A stretch of DNA of 64,000 nucleotides from Bacteroides sp. (GCA_014802265.1 JAAVCP010000029.1:1-64000), one strand, 5' to 3'; shown: positions 34,268-43,728, numbered from the stretch's first letter. Numbers and translations: made by a program. The notes: generated by a model from the letters alone, not told the origin.

Positions 34268-35578
34268 ATGAAAAAACGAAATATACTCATATCGCTTATG
34301 TTGCTTTTCCCGGCAAGTCTATTTTCTCAGATGACACTGAGGGATTGCCTGATATTCGCACGTGATAATGCCCACGCCAACCTGATCAATAACATGGAGG
34401 TAAGAAAGGCTGAAATAGATGCGAAATTAGCTGGGTCACCCCTGATGCCGTATGTTGGATTTTCAGCTTCCGGAAATATGAGTTTCGGACGAAACATAGA
34501 CCCGGAAACTAACACTTATGACAATCGACAGACTGTATCCACAGGATTTGGTCTTCAGATGTCGATGCCACTCTTTGACGGACTTGTCAATTTCAATAAT
34601 CTTAAGGCTGCCCAAACAGCACGTCTGAGAATGCAGAAAAATGCAATAGTTGAGCAAGACCGTATTTCAATTGAGGTAATCAGTGCATTTTATGAGGTGT
34701 CTTATTGCAAAGCTATGGTAAGGCAGATGGAGGAACAGCTTAAACGTGACTGTAAGGACCTTGACGGAGTGATGCGTCAAGAGGAACTCGGCACGAAAAG
34801 TGGTGCTGATGTCGCAGAGATAAAAGCATTAGTGGCTAATGATGAGTATGAGTTGCTCAATAGGGAAAATCTCCTAAGAAAAGCTTATCTCACTCTGAGA
34901 AGTAAAATGGGTATGGAACTTAGCAGCGAACCTATCGAGCTTATAGAGGAAGAGGGGATAGAAGAGATAATGACAGCAGATGCCTCACATCCCAAGATTG
35001 CCGAAGCAGAATTGCTAATAAAAGAGATGAGATATAAGCTCAGGGCAGCCAAAGGACAGTATTTCCCTACACTATCTTTCACAGGAGGTATATCCACATC
35101 TTATTACAAGATGGTTGGCTCAGATTACTACACCCCTAATTTCAGAAAACAGTGGCATGATAATATGGGTGAGTATATTGGAGTGGCAGTTTCCATTCCA
35201 TTATTTGACGGACTTTCCACAGTAAATTCAGTCAAGTATGCCAATATCAACCTAAAAGAAAGTGAGCTGAAGTTGGAACAAACTAAATATGAGTTGGAGA
35301 GAGAAACTATAGAGGCTGAACTCAGTTATAATTCAGCTTGTAGGGAGTTCGGGGCAGCACGACGCAGGGTAGAGGCGGAAGAGGTAGCCTATAGAGGAGT
35401 AAGACGGAAATTTGAATTGGGAATGTCTTCGGCAGTTGATCTCTACACCTCAGCTGCAAAACTTTCGGCTGCCATAGCAAATATGGAAGGTAAACGAATT
35501 CAACGAATAATCAGTCTTATAACACTTAACTATTGTAAAGGGGGACAATTAATAGACAGAAATGGATACAGAGATTAA
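34268..35578 (+). CDS. TolC family outer-membrane efflux protein
   Basis: A 436-residue protein with a signal peptide (ILISLMLLFPASLFSQ) and two repeated outer-membrane-efflux halves. Each half has an amphipathic coiled-coil helix and a beta segment; the phrase MPLFDGLVN in the first half is echoed by IPLFDGLST in the second. It forms the outer-membrane channel of a tripartite exporter. It overlaps the membrane-fusion gene by 17 bp and heads a four-gene operon. It begins MTLRDCLIFARDNAH after cleavage, typical for this family in Bacteroidetes. Confidence 0.92.
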   Translation: MKKRNILISLMLLFPASLFSQMTLRDCLIFARDNAHANLINNMEVRKAEIDAKLAGSPLMPYVGFSASGNMSFGRNIDPETNTYDNRQTVSTGFGLQMSMPLFDGLVNFNNLKAAQTARLRMQKNAIVEQDRISIEVISAFYEVSYCKAMVRQMEEQLKRDCKDLDGVMRQEELGTKSGADVAEIKALVANDEYELLNRENLLRKAYLTLRSKMGMELSSEPIELIEEEGIEEIMTADASHPKIAEAELLIKEMRYKLRAAKGQYFPTLSFTGGISTSYYKMVGSDYYTPNFRKQWHDNMGEYIGVAVSIPLFDGLSTVNSVKYANINLKESELKLEQTKYELERETIEAELSYNSACREFGAARRRVEAEEVAYRGVRRKFELGMSSAVDLYTSAAKLSAAIANMEGKRIQRIISLITLNYCKGGQLIDRNGYRD

Positions 35579-36815
35579 AAAGAAGCACGCATGGCTCAGA
35601 AAATACGGTTGGATTATTGGTGGAGGTATTGTTATGATTGCATTGATTGGCTGGGGTCTTATTAATTCAACCACTTCAACCTATCGCACAGATTCTGTCG
35701 GGTTATTGATAGAAGATGTTACAGAGGGAGCATTTAATGACTATATTCGTATAAACGGGAAAGTTGAGACAGGAACAATCGTGCAGGTGTCGGCATTGGA
35801 AACCGGGATTGTTAAGGAAAAACTTGTGGAGGAAGGTGCGTCTGTCACAGAAGGTCAGATTATTCTTGTGCTTCACAACCCAAATCTTCAGCAGCAGATT
35901 CTTGATTCGGAATCACAGCTTGCAGAGAAACAGAATATGTTGCGTGATACTGAGTTGGCTATGGAGAAAGAGCGGCTGCAAGTTAAGCAGGATCTTTTGT
36001 CGGCAAGGACAGAGCTTAACCGAAAGAAGCGACTTCGAGACCAACAGGAGACTCTCTATGAAGAAAATCTTACGTCACGTGAGGAATATTTGAAGGCAGA
36101 TGAGGATTATAAACTTGCCAATGAGAGTCTGAAGTTGCTTGAAAATCGTCTGCATCAGGATTCCATGTATAGAGATGTGCAGATCTCTCTCATGAAGGAG
36201 AGCCTGGCAAATATGCAGCAGAATTTTTCACTTGTGCGTCAGCGTGCCGATAATCTGAATGTGAGGGCATCCCATTCCGGACAGCTTGGAAGTCTTACTG
36301 CTGAATTAGGTCAGAATATTTCTGCGGGGACTCAAGTCGGACAGATAAATATTCTCGACAATTATAAAATTGTGGTAAAAATAGATGAACACTACATTGA
36401 CAGAGTTGAACCGGGATTAAAGGGGAAGACCATGCGTCAGCACCACCAGTATGATGTGGAGGTAAAAAAGGTTTATCCTGAAGTTACCAACGGTCAGTTT
36501 AAGGCAGATCTTTCGATCAGTAACGATATCGGCGACAATATCAGAGTGGGGCAAAGCTTTCCAATTGACCTTATGCTTGGAGACGCAGTGCATACGGTTA
36601 TGATACCAAGAGGTACATTTTATCAAACCACAGGTGGCAAATGGATATACGTTATGAGTGAAGATGGTAAGACTGCGACACGACGAGATATTAAAATCGG
36701 GAGGCAAAATCCCCATTATTATGAAGTTTTGGAAGGGCTTGTAGCCGGAGAACGCGTGATTACCAGCTCCTATACTAATTTTGGAGAGGCAGACAAAATT
36801 ATAATAAACAATTAA
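35562..36815 (+). CDS. HlyD/MacA-type periplasmic adaptor
   Basis: The protein has 417 residues: a single N-terminal transmembrane helix (WIIGGGIVMIALIGWGLI), a lipoyl/barrel-sandwich half (GIVKEKLVEEGASVTEGQIIL), a long coiled-coil hairpin (about 105-215, rich in Glu, Gln, Leu), the second lipoyl half (HSGQLGSLTAELGQNISAG) and a beta-barrel domain. It connects the inner-membrane ABC permease to the TolC-like channel. It overlaps the TolC-like gene by 17 bp and is followed by the ATPase gene after 11 bp. Confidence 0.92.
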   Translation: MDTEIKKKHAWLRKYGWIIGGGIVMIALIGWGLINSTTSTYRTDSVGLLIEDVTEGAFNDYIRINGKVETGTIVQVSALETGIVKEKLVEEGASVTEGQIILVLHNPNLQQQILDSESQLAEKQNMLRDTELAMEKERLQVKQDLLSARTELNRKKRLRDQQETLYEENLTSREEYLKADEDYKLANESLKLLENRLHQDSMYRDVQISLMKESLANMQQNFSLVRQRADNLNVRASHSGQLGSLTAELGQNISAGTQVGQINILDNYKIVVKIDEHYIDRVEPGLKGKTMRQHHQYDVEVKKVYPEVTNGQFKADLSISNDIGDNIRVGQSFPIDLMLGDAVHTVMIPRGTFYQTTGGKWIYVMSEDGKTATRRDIKIGRQNPHYYEVLEGLVAGERVITSSYTNFGEADKIIINN

Positions 36816-36826
36816 CAACAGACAAC

Positions 36827-37510
36827 ATGAAAATCGAAATTAAAAATCTTGAGAAAGTTTTCAAGACTGACACAGTGCAGACAGTTGCACTGAATGACGT
36901 GAGCATGACAGTGAATGATGGTGATTTCGTTGCCATTATGGGTCCCTCCGGCTGTGGTAAGTCAACACTACTCAATATATTGGGTTTGCTTGATAATCCG
37001 ACTAAGGGAAGTTATCTGCTTGACGGAACGGAAGTGGCAGGATTAAAAGAGAAGGAGCGTACCTTCTGGAGAAATGGGCGCATAGGATTCATATTCCAGT
37101 CATTCAATCTTATAGAGGAGATGAATGTGCGTGACAATATAATGTTACCGCTTAATAATATGAAGCTATCCCGAGAAGAGAAAAATAAAAGAGTAGATGA
37201 GGCGATGCGGCGAATGGGTATATCACATAGGAGTCGTCATTATCCCTCACAGTTGTCCGGTGGTCAGCAGCAACGTGTTGCGGTTGCAAGGGCAATTGTG
37301 TCTAACCCCGGTCTGATACTTGCCGATGAGCCTACAGGAAATCTGGACTCAAGTAACGGTAATGAAGTGATGCAGCTTCTCAATGAACTGCACAGTGATG
37401 GTGCCACAATAATTATGGTGACGCACTCCCATAAAGATGCTGCACATGCCGATTATATAATAAATCTGTTTGACGGACAGATAGTGGATAACCTTAACAA
37501 CCTAATGTGA
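36827..37510 (+). CDS. ABC transporter ATP-binding protein (MacB/LolD-type)
   Basis: A 227-residue ATPase with Walker A GPSGCGKSTLLN, Q-loop IGFIFQSFNLIEEM, signature LSGGQQQRVAVARAI, Walker B LILADEPTGNLDS and H-loop MVTHSH. The length and the N-terminal QTVALNDVSMTV place it with the MacB/LolD subfamily that works by mechanotransmission with FtsX-type permeases. It sits between the adaptor and the permease genes; the permease starts 1 bp after its stop. Confidence 0.95.
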   Translation: MKIEIKNLEKVFKTDTVQTVALNDVSMTVNDGDFVAIMGPSGCGKSTLLNILGLLDNPTKGSYLLDGTEVAGLKEKERTFWRNGRIGFIFQSFNLIEEMNVRDNIMLPLNNMKLSREEKNKRVDEAMRRMGISHRSRHYPSQLSGGQQQRVAVARAIVSNPGLILADEPTGNLDSSNGNEVMQLLNELHSDGATIIMVTHSHKDAAHADYIINLFDGQIVDNLNNLM

Positions 37511-37511
37511 T

Positions 37512-39860
37512 ATGTTTAGATTTTTTATGGCTGATTTCAGAAGAAACCTGACAAAGATATTATGTCTCTCGTTGGGTATGGCAATAGGATTTCTTCTTGT
37601 AGCAAAAATATATTTTCAGAATACTTATGATAGCTTTCTTCCTGATTCCGACAGACTTTACAGAATCTGCGAGAGCTTTATACAGAATGAGCAATATAAT
37701 GAATTTAATCAGACTTCCGGCGCTATAGCTCCGGGAATGAAAAGATATATTCCTCAGGTAGAAGCGGCGACCAGAATAACATATATCGCAGGGGAGACAT
37801 TGCTGAAGACGGAAGATGATAATCCAATTAAGGTTAATGAAATCATATTTGCCGACAGTTGCTTTTTTGATGTCATAAAGACTGAAATATTAGCCGGCAA
37901 TCCTCATGATGCGCTTTCAGTGGTGGATCAGTGTATGATTCCTAAATCCTTGGCAGATAAAATTGGTGGAAATGTTGTAGGGAAACAACTGACAGCACCC
38001 GATTGGTCAGATTATAAGATTACAATCGGAGGTATTTATGAAGATTATCCATTAAATTCTTCTATTAGAAATGCTGTTTACCTAAGTATATCTACCTTAC
38101 CGAAATTCTCAGGTGACGGACGTGAGAATTGGTGTGGTAATGACCGCTATTTAAGCTTTGTGAAACTGGCAAAAGGTGTATCGCCGGATGAAATAAAGCC
38201 CGGTATCAGAAAGATGCTTGAAGAGAATGTTGATAAAGAAATATTGGAGTGGCGGCATTATGATATACATGCGAGACCATTGGTCGGAATGTTTTCCTCT
38301 TTAGAGGGAGAAAATTTGATTATTTTACTTGCCATAATAATCTTGTTGAGTGCCGCCATAAACTATCTTCTGATATCCATAGGTCAGATAGGAAAACGTT
38401 CTAAGGAGATGGCAATAAGGAAATGTTATGGCACGTCCAACCGTAAATTATTCTTAATGGTTATTATAGAGAGTCTGCTGCCATTGGTTATTTCTATTGG
38501 CTTGGCTTTGCTTATAGAGTTCTGTCTTTCAGATTTCTGCCGACAATTATTAGGCTATACACCGGCTCAACTATTCGCAACTAAGAATATATGGTTAGTA
38601 GAAGCGGGAATATGCTTGGGGTTGTTTATATTCACAGGTATTATTCCGGCATGGATATACTGCAAGACTCCGGTGGCACATGCTTTCAGAGGAAATATGA
38701 GAAGTAGGAGAGGGTGGAAATTAGGAATGCTTGGTATGCAGTTTTTTGCTTCCGGAATGATTCTTTGTCTTCTTATCCTTGTCGGTCGCCAGTATCGAAT
38801 GATGGGTAATATTGATATGGGGTTTGAATACAAGAATATAGGTGTGTTTAATTTGGGGAATATTTCTGCAGAAAAAGCAAGTACAATTATAACGGAACTT
38901 AAGAAACTAAGTTGCGTGGAAGGAGTGGCAACTGCGTCAGAAGATTTCAGTGGGTATGCTTCAGGAAATAACGTATGGATAGACGGTCATGAGGAAGATC
39001 AGGTAAATGTGGCAGATCTATACTGGGCAAATCCTGATATTTTTGATGTTATGGGTATCAGGTTCTTACAAGGTAGACCTTTCCGCGAAGGTGTAGACTC
39101 AACCACATATGAAGTGATTGTGGAGGAGAAATTCATTGATGTGATGCGTAATCATTTTGATGAGAAGGATCCTAATCTAATCGGTAAAACTTTTCATATT
39201 ACAGAGCATGGCGGTTCACAGGTCTACTTTACCATTTGTGGTGTTATTGAAAATATGCGTAGAGGAGGTTTTGAGGAGCAGTCAGTAGACAAACGGGCGG
39301 GTGTGATATTTCCTGTGTTCTTTCCCTATAATATTGTATATATTAGATTTTCTAAGATTACTCCTGAAAATATCAAACTTGCCCAAAATATAATAGATGG
39401 AGTAATTGGAGAAGAGAATAGATATGTTTATCCATATTCGGATGTTATTGATAGATTCAAGGAACCAACTAAAAAGTTTGGTCAGTCGGTGATGATTGTG
39501 GGTGTTTCAATATTAGTTATAGCGTTGATAGGGTTAATCGGTTTCACTTCCGATGAGGTGCAACGTCGCAGGAAAGAGATTGCAATCAGAAAAGTAAGTG
39601 GCACTTCTGACAAAGATATCCTTAAGCTATTTTGTATGGATATTCTTAAAATAGCTGTTCCGGCTCTTATGCTTGGTGGTGCTGCCTCTCTGATTATTGG
39701 TAATGAATGGTTATCAAGATTCACTGATAAGGTAAGCCTCGCTCCAATTTATACTATCCTTTGTATAGTTGTGACCATGATGACTGTAACAATTGTTATC
39801 ACACTCAATATAATGAAGGCAGTGAGAACCAATCCTATGGTTTATCTAAGAGAAGAATAA
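37512..39860 (+). CDS. FtsX/MacB-type ABC permease, duplicated form
   Basis: A 782-residue inner-membrane protein. The N-terminal helix is near 15-30, then a MacB-type periplasmic domain to about 265. Three helices follow around 270-390 (LIILLAIIILLSAAINYLL and later). There is a second helix near 405-425 with another periplasmic domain, and three final helices after 660 (VMIVGVSILVIALIGLIGF, ILKIAVPALMLGGAASLI, IYTILCIVVTMMTVTIVI). Both halves carry the EMAIRK/EIAIRK coupling helix motif before the FtsX domain. This tandem form is common in Bacteroidetes exporters. The cargo is unknown (drug, peptide or lipid). Last gene of the operon; terminator at 39903-39930. Confidence 0.88.
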   Translation: MFRFFMADFRRNLTKILCLSLGMAIGFLLVAKIYFQNTYDSFLPDSDRLYRICESFIQNEQYNEFNQTSGAIAPGMKRYIPQVEAATRITYIAGETLLKTEDDNPIKVNEIIFADSCFFDVIKTEILAGNPHDALSVVDQCMIPKSLADKIGGNVVGKQLTAPDWSDYKITIGGIYEDYPLNSSIRNAVYLSISTLPKFSGDGRENWCGNDRYLSFVKLAKGVSPDEIKPGIRKMLEENVDKEILEWRHYDIHARPLVGMFSSLEGENLIILLAIIILLSAAINYLLISIGQIGKRSKEMAIRKCYGTSNRKLFLMVIIESLLPLVISIGLALLIEFCLSDFCRQLLGYTPAQLFATKNIWLVEAGICLGLFIFTGIIPAWIYCKTPVAHAFRGNMRSRRGWKLGMLGMQFFASGMILCLLILVGRQYRMMGNIDMGFEYKNIGVFNLGNISAEKASTIITELKKLSCVEGVATASEDFSGYASGNNVWIDGHEEDQVNVADLYWANPDIFDVMGIRFLQGRPFREGVDSTTYEVIVEEKFIDVMRNHFDEKDPNLIGKTFHITEHGGSQVYFTICGVIENMRRGGFEEQSVDKRAGVIFPVFFPYNIVYIRFSKITPENIKLAQNIIDGVIGEENRYVYPYSDVIDRFKEPTKKFGQSVMIVGVSILVIALIGLIGFTSDEVQRRRKEIAIRKVSGTSDKDILKLFCMDILKIAVPALMLGGAASLIIGNEWLSRFTDKVSLAPIYTILCIVVTMMTVTIVITLNIMKAVRTNPMVYLREE

Positions 39861-39902
39861 ACAAGATCTCTACAAATCTGATTTATATAATTGTTATTTT
39901 TT

Positions 39903-39930
39903 AACGGCAGCTTGTTAATTTGCTGCCGTT
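39903..39930 (+). terminator. Terminator of the exporter operon
   Basis: AACGGCAGC (39903-39911) pairs with GCTGCCGTT (39922-39930), followed by TGTTTTGC. It ends 28 bp before the -7 box of the next gene. Confidence 0.8.
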
Positions 39931-39934
39931 TGTT

Positions 39935-39965
39935 TTGCATATTCAGATATGATTTCTTAGCTTTG
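39935..39965 (+). promoter_or_regulatory. Promoter for the nitroreductase-like gene
   Basis: TTG (39935-39937), 20 bp, TAGCTTTG (39958-39965); a consensus Bacteroidetes promoter with predicted start about 17 nt before ATG 39989. The -33 lies in the T-tract of the preceding terminator. Confidence 0.75.
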
Positions 39966-39988
39966 CAAAAGCAAAAAATTATATAAGT

Positions 39989-40576
39989 ATGAATGAATTT
40001 GAAATTTTGAAGCGTCTTCTTAAGGAGGACCGTTCTATAAGACGTTTCGATGCAACCCGTAAAATAAGTTACGAGGAGTTAGAAAAATTAGTAGAACTTA
40101 CACGCTACTGCTCTTCAGGCAGGAATCTCCAACCCTTGCGTTATCGTATTGTGCATACGGAAGAGGAGAGGGAGAAGGTTTACCCATTGTTGAAATGGGC
40201 GGGTTATCTCACAGATTGGGATGGTCCTGAACCTACGGAAAGACCTGTGGCATATTTGGTGCAATGTCTTGATACCAAATTGGCAAAAAACTGCCTATGT
40301 GATGACGGACTTCAACTTCAGGCAATAACCCTTGGCGCACGATCCTTAGGAATAGGTGGGTGCATCATAAAAGCTTTTAATGCTCCGGCATTAAAAGAGG
40401 AATTAGGATTGGAGGAGCATTATGAACCTCGCTATGTTCTCGCACTCGGCTATCCGGTGGAACTGGTAGAACTTGAGGATATGTCTGGCTCACCAGATGC
40501 AGACTATAAATATTACCGAACCACTGACGGTATACATCACGTGCCGAAGCGTATTCTATCTGAATTAATTCTCTAA
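39989..40576 (+). CDS. Nitroreductase family protein
   Basis: A 195-residue FMN-dependent oxidoreductase. It opens with DRSIRRFDATRKISYEELEKLVEL, where RSIRRF is the usual FMN-phosphate-binding start, then SSGRNLQPLRYRIV. A middle DDGLQLQAITLGARSLGIGGC and the late YVLALGYPVE complete the fold. It reduces an organic substrate with NAD(P)H; the substrate cannot be told from sequence. Single-gene unit with promoter and terminator. Confidence 0.85.
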   Translation: MNEFEILKRLLKEDRSIRRFDATRKISYEELEKLVELTRYCSSGRNLQPLRYRIVHTEEEREKVYPLLKWAGYLTDWDGPEPTERPVAYLVQCLDTKLAKNCLCDDGLQLQAITLGARSLGIGGCIIKAFNAPALKEELGLEEHYEPRYVLALGYPVELVELEDMSGSPDADYKYYRTTDGIHHVPKRILSELIL

Positions 40577-40587
40577 TCTATTTTGGA

Positions 40588-40631
40588 CAAGAAAATGGGC
40601 ACCCCAAATATTTGAGACGCCCATTTTCTTG
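40588..40631. terminator. Bidirectional terminator
   Basis: CAAGAAAATGGGC (40588-40600) and GCCCATTTTCTTG (40619-40631) form a perfect 13-bp stem, followed by TTTTATTTTT. It sits between the convergent nitroreductase and lipoprotein genes. Confidence 0.88.
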
Positions 40632-40656
40632 TTTTATTTTTACTATGGTAATTACA

Positions 40657-41610
40657 TTATTGTTCGTTATCAACAGAATCGGGAAGATTGATATCAGTCG
40701 AATCGGAACTTAATTGATCTACTTTTAAAGTCCTGACCTGACTATTTTCCACTGAACTGGCGTTATCTCTACCATGACGGACAAAGTTTCTGTTTCCTTT
40801 ACGAATTCTCACATGGTCGAGCCAATAATCAGGCTTTGCAGGATACTTCTTCATATTTCCTTTGGTATCAACTTCAATAACAGGCTCTTCTTCATCGCTT
40901 ACTGCATCTGGAGCATAATGGGCAGTCACGTCACCGATTGAATCTGTAAACTCATAAAATCTGTTTCCCATTGTCCCTTCCAAGTCAAGATGACCGTAAA
41001 GAATGATATTCGGAGATGCAGATAGGTCGGTTGTGTCGGCATAACCGGCAAGCCTATAGATAGGTGGATTAGTGTCTTCCTGTGAATCAATACGGAAAAT
41101 AGCATTGCTAACTGTGTCTATAACACAAAGGACAGGTGACCATCCTGCCTGCATGGAAGGCTCAAGAGTTGAAATTTCTTCATTCCGCAGAGAATCAAGC
41201 ATAGTGTTCTCCTCCTTGGAGACATAACTCATTGCATAGATTTTGCCATCGTCAATCCAAAAGTAACTTCCATTAGAGAGAGTCCATCCTCTCCAGCCCT
41301 GGTTTTGCCAAACAGAGTCGGGAGCTTCTTCCACGGCTTTCTTCAAAGTTTTGTCTACAATTTTGGGGTAGTATTTAACCATTTCTGCGGAGTCTTTCAC
41401 GTTTTTGAGTGGGTAAGGTCGTTCCATAGGGTATGAGACCACTGCCGCAAATTTAGTGGGAGAGTCATCAATAATGGCATCGGCTATGGGGCGGACTTCT
41501 TCAGGGAGAGAAGAAGTGTCTTTCCTTTCTTTTTCACGATTACATGAGGCTCCAAAGTATCCTATTGTCATTCCTGCTATCAAGGGTAGGATCATTAATA
41601 TCTTTTTCAT
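40657..41610 (-). CDS. Lipoprotein of unknown function
   Basis: A 317-residue protein with a lipoprotein signal (IAGMTIGYFGASC, Cys near 23). The mature part is acidic with several aromatic strands (GWRGWTLSNGSYFWIDDGKIYAMSY) and a disordered, Ser/Asp-rich tail. I recognise no domain. It lies 22 bp downstream of a GH24 lysozyme gene in the same orientation and is probably co-expressed, which hints at a cell-envelope role, but that is context only. Confidence 0.65.
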   Translation of the reverse strand: MKKILMILPLIAGMTIGYFGASCNREKERKDTSSLPEEVRPIADAIIDDSPTKFAAVVSYPMERPYPLKNVKDSAEMVKYYPKIVDKTLKKAVEEAPDSVWQNQGWRGWTLSNGSYFWIDDGKIYAMSYVSKEENTMLDSLRNEEISTLEPSMQAGWSPVLCVIDTVSNAIFRIDSQEDTNPPIYRLAGYADTTDLSASPNIILYGHLDLEGTMGNRFYEFTDSIGDVTAHYAPDAVSDEEEPVIEVDTKGNMKKYPAKPDYWLDHVRIRKGNRNFVRHGRDNASSVENSQVRTLKVDQLSSDSTDINLPDSVDNEQ

Positions 41611-41632
41611 AACTTAATATAAGTTGTTGTTT

Positions 41633-42184
41633 TCAATCGGGAATAAATAATGTTTCAAACTCTTCTGTGCGTCGGCGTTTAAGCTGACTTAGAGTTTTCC
41701 CGCGATATTTACTATGAGCAAGGTATGATGCCTTTATATTGCGGTTGCCTTGCTGAAGATTTTTGTAAACAGATGACTTAGCCACAGTGCCAATACCACA
41801 ATTATATGCCAGGGCACTAAGCAATAGACTGTCTTTGCCGAAGCTACGGTATTTTGCACACAATTTTTCAAGGTCAGAACGCAACAATGCATCGGCTTGA
41901 GCCTCTGTGAGGTTTGCACCGGCTTTATATTTATCACCTTTGGTGACTTTATGTCCATAGCCGATAAGGCTACCCTTGTTTTTGTGTAATCCTTCATATT
42001 TCTTTATTACCGTCACAGCCTTTTCAAACTCTGCACTATAACTTTTTTTTGCAGCAGATGCCGCAGCACCGATCGCCCCGGAGGAGCCAATCAGTATTGT
42101 CATCACACCAACCACCGTACTCCAAAACAACTTTCGGAGTGAAGATATATTGTGTGTGACGCTGTTTTTCTTCATATTCATCAT
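41633..42184 (-). CDS. GH24-type (phage-like) lysozyme with N-terminal membrane/signal segment
   Basis: A 183-residue protein. After a hydrophobic segment (LFWSTVVGVMTILIGSSGAI) comes the lysozyme domain: IKKYEGLH with the catalytic Glu, SLIGYGHKVTKGDKY, then LTEAQADALLRSDLEKL, ALAYNCGIG and RRRTEEFETLF. The order matches T4-like muramidases (GH24). It should cut peptidoglycan glycan strands outside the inner membrane. No holin, spanin or phage gene is near, so it looks domesticated, paired with a lipoprotein gene 22 bp downstream. Starts at M1, M2 or M4 are possible. Confidence 0.82.
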   Translation of the reverse strand: MMNMKKNSVTHNISSLRKLFWSTVVGVMTILIGSSGAIGAAASAAKKSYSAEFEKAVTVIKKYEGLHKNKGSLIGYGHKVTKGDKYKAGANLTEAQADALLRSDLEKLCAKYRSFGKDSLLLSALAYNCGIGTVAKSSVYKNLQQGNRNIKASYLAHSKYRGKTLSQLKRRRTEEFETLFIPD

Positions 42185-42564
42185 AACAATATAAAAATTT
42201 CGGCACCAAAAATATGAGTGATAAGCCTCATATAAATTGCATGAGGAGGAAATGACTATTGCATTAACTGTTACATTTGGTTAACTAAACAGAATAAAGT
42301 ATAGATGTTTGGTGATTACCAATGTATGGTGCCAATTATAACTCTATATAATAAACGTATTATCTACACTAATTAGTGATAAAAAAACATAAAATATTAC
42401 TTTTTAACTCAAATTTATATTTTAATATGATGCCATATAATAGTCTATGTAAGTAGTATGTTTCAAGGATATGATAATTTTTATTGGAAATATTTGGAGA
42501 TATAAAATTGATTATATAATTTTGTAATATCAAAATAATATCATAAACATATAATTTTAATCGT
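42185..42564. other. AT-rich divergent intergenic region
   Basis: 380 bp between the lysozyme and SPFH genes. It holds a minus-strand -7 box TATTTTTG (42214-42207) for the lysozyme gene and the plus-strand promoter listed separately. No coding frame or strong repeat was found in the rest. Confidence 0.5.
42494..42524 (+). promoter_or_regulatory. Promoter for the SPFH gene
   Basis: TTG (42494-42496), 20 bp, TAATTTTG (42517-42524). The predicted start is about 34 nt before ATG 42565. Confidence 0.72.
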
Positions 42565-43503
42565 ATGGAGAAAGATCATAACAAAGAGTATGAGTATTCA
42601 GGCTTGATCATTAATGGTTTTGCCATGATATTCTTCACGTTTATTCTAATCCCGGTATTGATGATTCTGTCAATTTGGGGATTTGTAAACGAATCACCCG
42701 GGCTGGCATTTACACTTGCCGGGATATTATTTATTATTTTCATAATGGGTTGTGTAGGTTATTTCGTACAAGAACCTAATCAGGCACGCGTGATGATTTT
42801 CTTTGGTAAGTATAGAGGTACCTGCCGCAAGACCGGCTATTTTTGGGTAAATCCTTTCATGAGCCGTAAGAAGCTGTCGCTTAGAATCCGCAACATGGAT
42901 ATTGAGCCAATCAAAGTAAATGATAAGATTGGTAACCCAGTGCTTATCGGCATGGTATTGGTCTGGAAAATAAAAGATACCTATCGTGCAGTATTTGACA
43001 TAGATTCCCAGTCACTTGGAGCCAATGGCACATCAGTGAGCAGTGCAGCCCTTGAGAAATTCGTACGTATTCAGAGTGATGCAGCTCTTAGGGAGGTGAC
43101 AGGGCATTTTGCATACGATGCCACTGATGGCAATAAAGATGAGCTAACCCTGCGTGACGGAGGAAAGGAGATAAACGAACTGCTTGAGCATAAAATTAAT
43201 GAACGTCTTGCCATGGCAGGTATGGAAGTGGTTGAGGCAAGGTTGAATTATCTTGCATACGCTCCGGAGATTGCTGCCGTTATGCTTCGCCGTCAGCAGG
43301 CATCAGCAATTATCTCGGCAAGGGAGAAGATTGTGGAGGGGGCTGTGTCTATGGTTAAGATGGCACTTGACCAACTTAAGAGTGAAGGTGTGGTTGAGCT
43401 TGACGAAGAACGCAAGGCAGCTATGGTAAGCAATTTGCTGGTGGTGCTTTGTGCTGATGAACCGGCACAACCGGTGATTAACAGCGGCTCACTCTATCAG
43501 TAA
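42565..43503 (+). CDS. SPFH/Band 7 domain membrane protein
   Basis: A 312-residue protein with two N-terminal transmembrane helices (about 12-35 and 45-65). The SPFH/Band 7 domain follows: VQEPNQARVMIFFGKYRGTCRK, KVNDKIGNPVLIGMVLVWKI, then EVVEARLNYLAYAPEIAAVMLRRQQ. Such proteins oligomerise in membranes as scaffolds. The stop overlaps the next ATG by one base, coupling it to a ribbon-helix-helix protein gene. Confidence 0.85.
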   Translation: MEKDHNKEYEYSGLIINGFAMIFFTFILIPVLMILSIWGFVNESPGLAFTLAGILFIIFIMGCVGYFVQEPNQARVMIFFGKYRGTCRKTGYFWVNPFMSRKKLSLRIRNMDIEPIKVNDKIGNPVLIGMVLVWKIKDTYRAVFDIDSQSLGANGTSVSSAALEKFVRIQSDAALREVTGHFAYDATDGNKDELTLRDGGKEINELLEHKINERLAMAGMEVVEARLNYLAYAPEIAAVMLRRQQASAIISAREKIVEGAVSMVKMALDQLKSEGVVELDEERKAAMVSNLLVVLCADEPAQPVINSGSLYQ

Positions 43504-43688
43504 TGGCAAAGGAATCGAGTAAAGGATTTTTACTCCGGCTTGATCCGGAGACTATGAAGCAGGTGGAAGCATGGGCAGCCCGGGAGTTTCGTAGCACCAA
43601 CGGACAGCTTCAGTGGATTATTCATGACTCCCTGCGCCGATATGGGATAATTAAGGATTCCCTTAAAGATTCATCTAAAGAAGATTGA
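43503..43688 (+). CDS. Arc/ribbon-helix-helix-like small protein
   Basis: A 61-residue protein: a beta strand GFLLRLDPETMKQVEAWAAREF followed by two helices (FRSTNGQLQWIIHDSLRRYG) fits the Arc/MetJ ribbon-helix-helix fold. Its start shares a base with the SPFH stop (TAATG). It could repress its own operon or help the SPFH assembly. It is not next to a recognisable toxin, so a toxin-antitoxin role is not supported. Confidence 0.7.
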   Translation: MAKESSKGFLLRLDPETMKQVEAWAAREFRSTNGQLQWIIHDSLRRYGIIKDSLKDSSKED

Positions 43689-43697
43689 GAATTTATT

Positions 43698-43728
43698 TTG
43701 GAAAATTGTGGCAAATAGATTAATTTTG
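43698..43728 (+). promoter_or_regulatory. Promoter for the M23 peptidase gene
   Basis: TTG (43698-43700), 20 bp, TAATTTTG (43721-43728). The predicted start is only about 12 nt before the TTG start codon at 43747, so the leader is very short. Confidence 0.7.
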
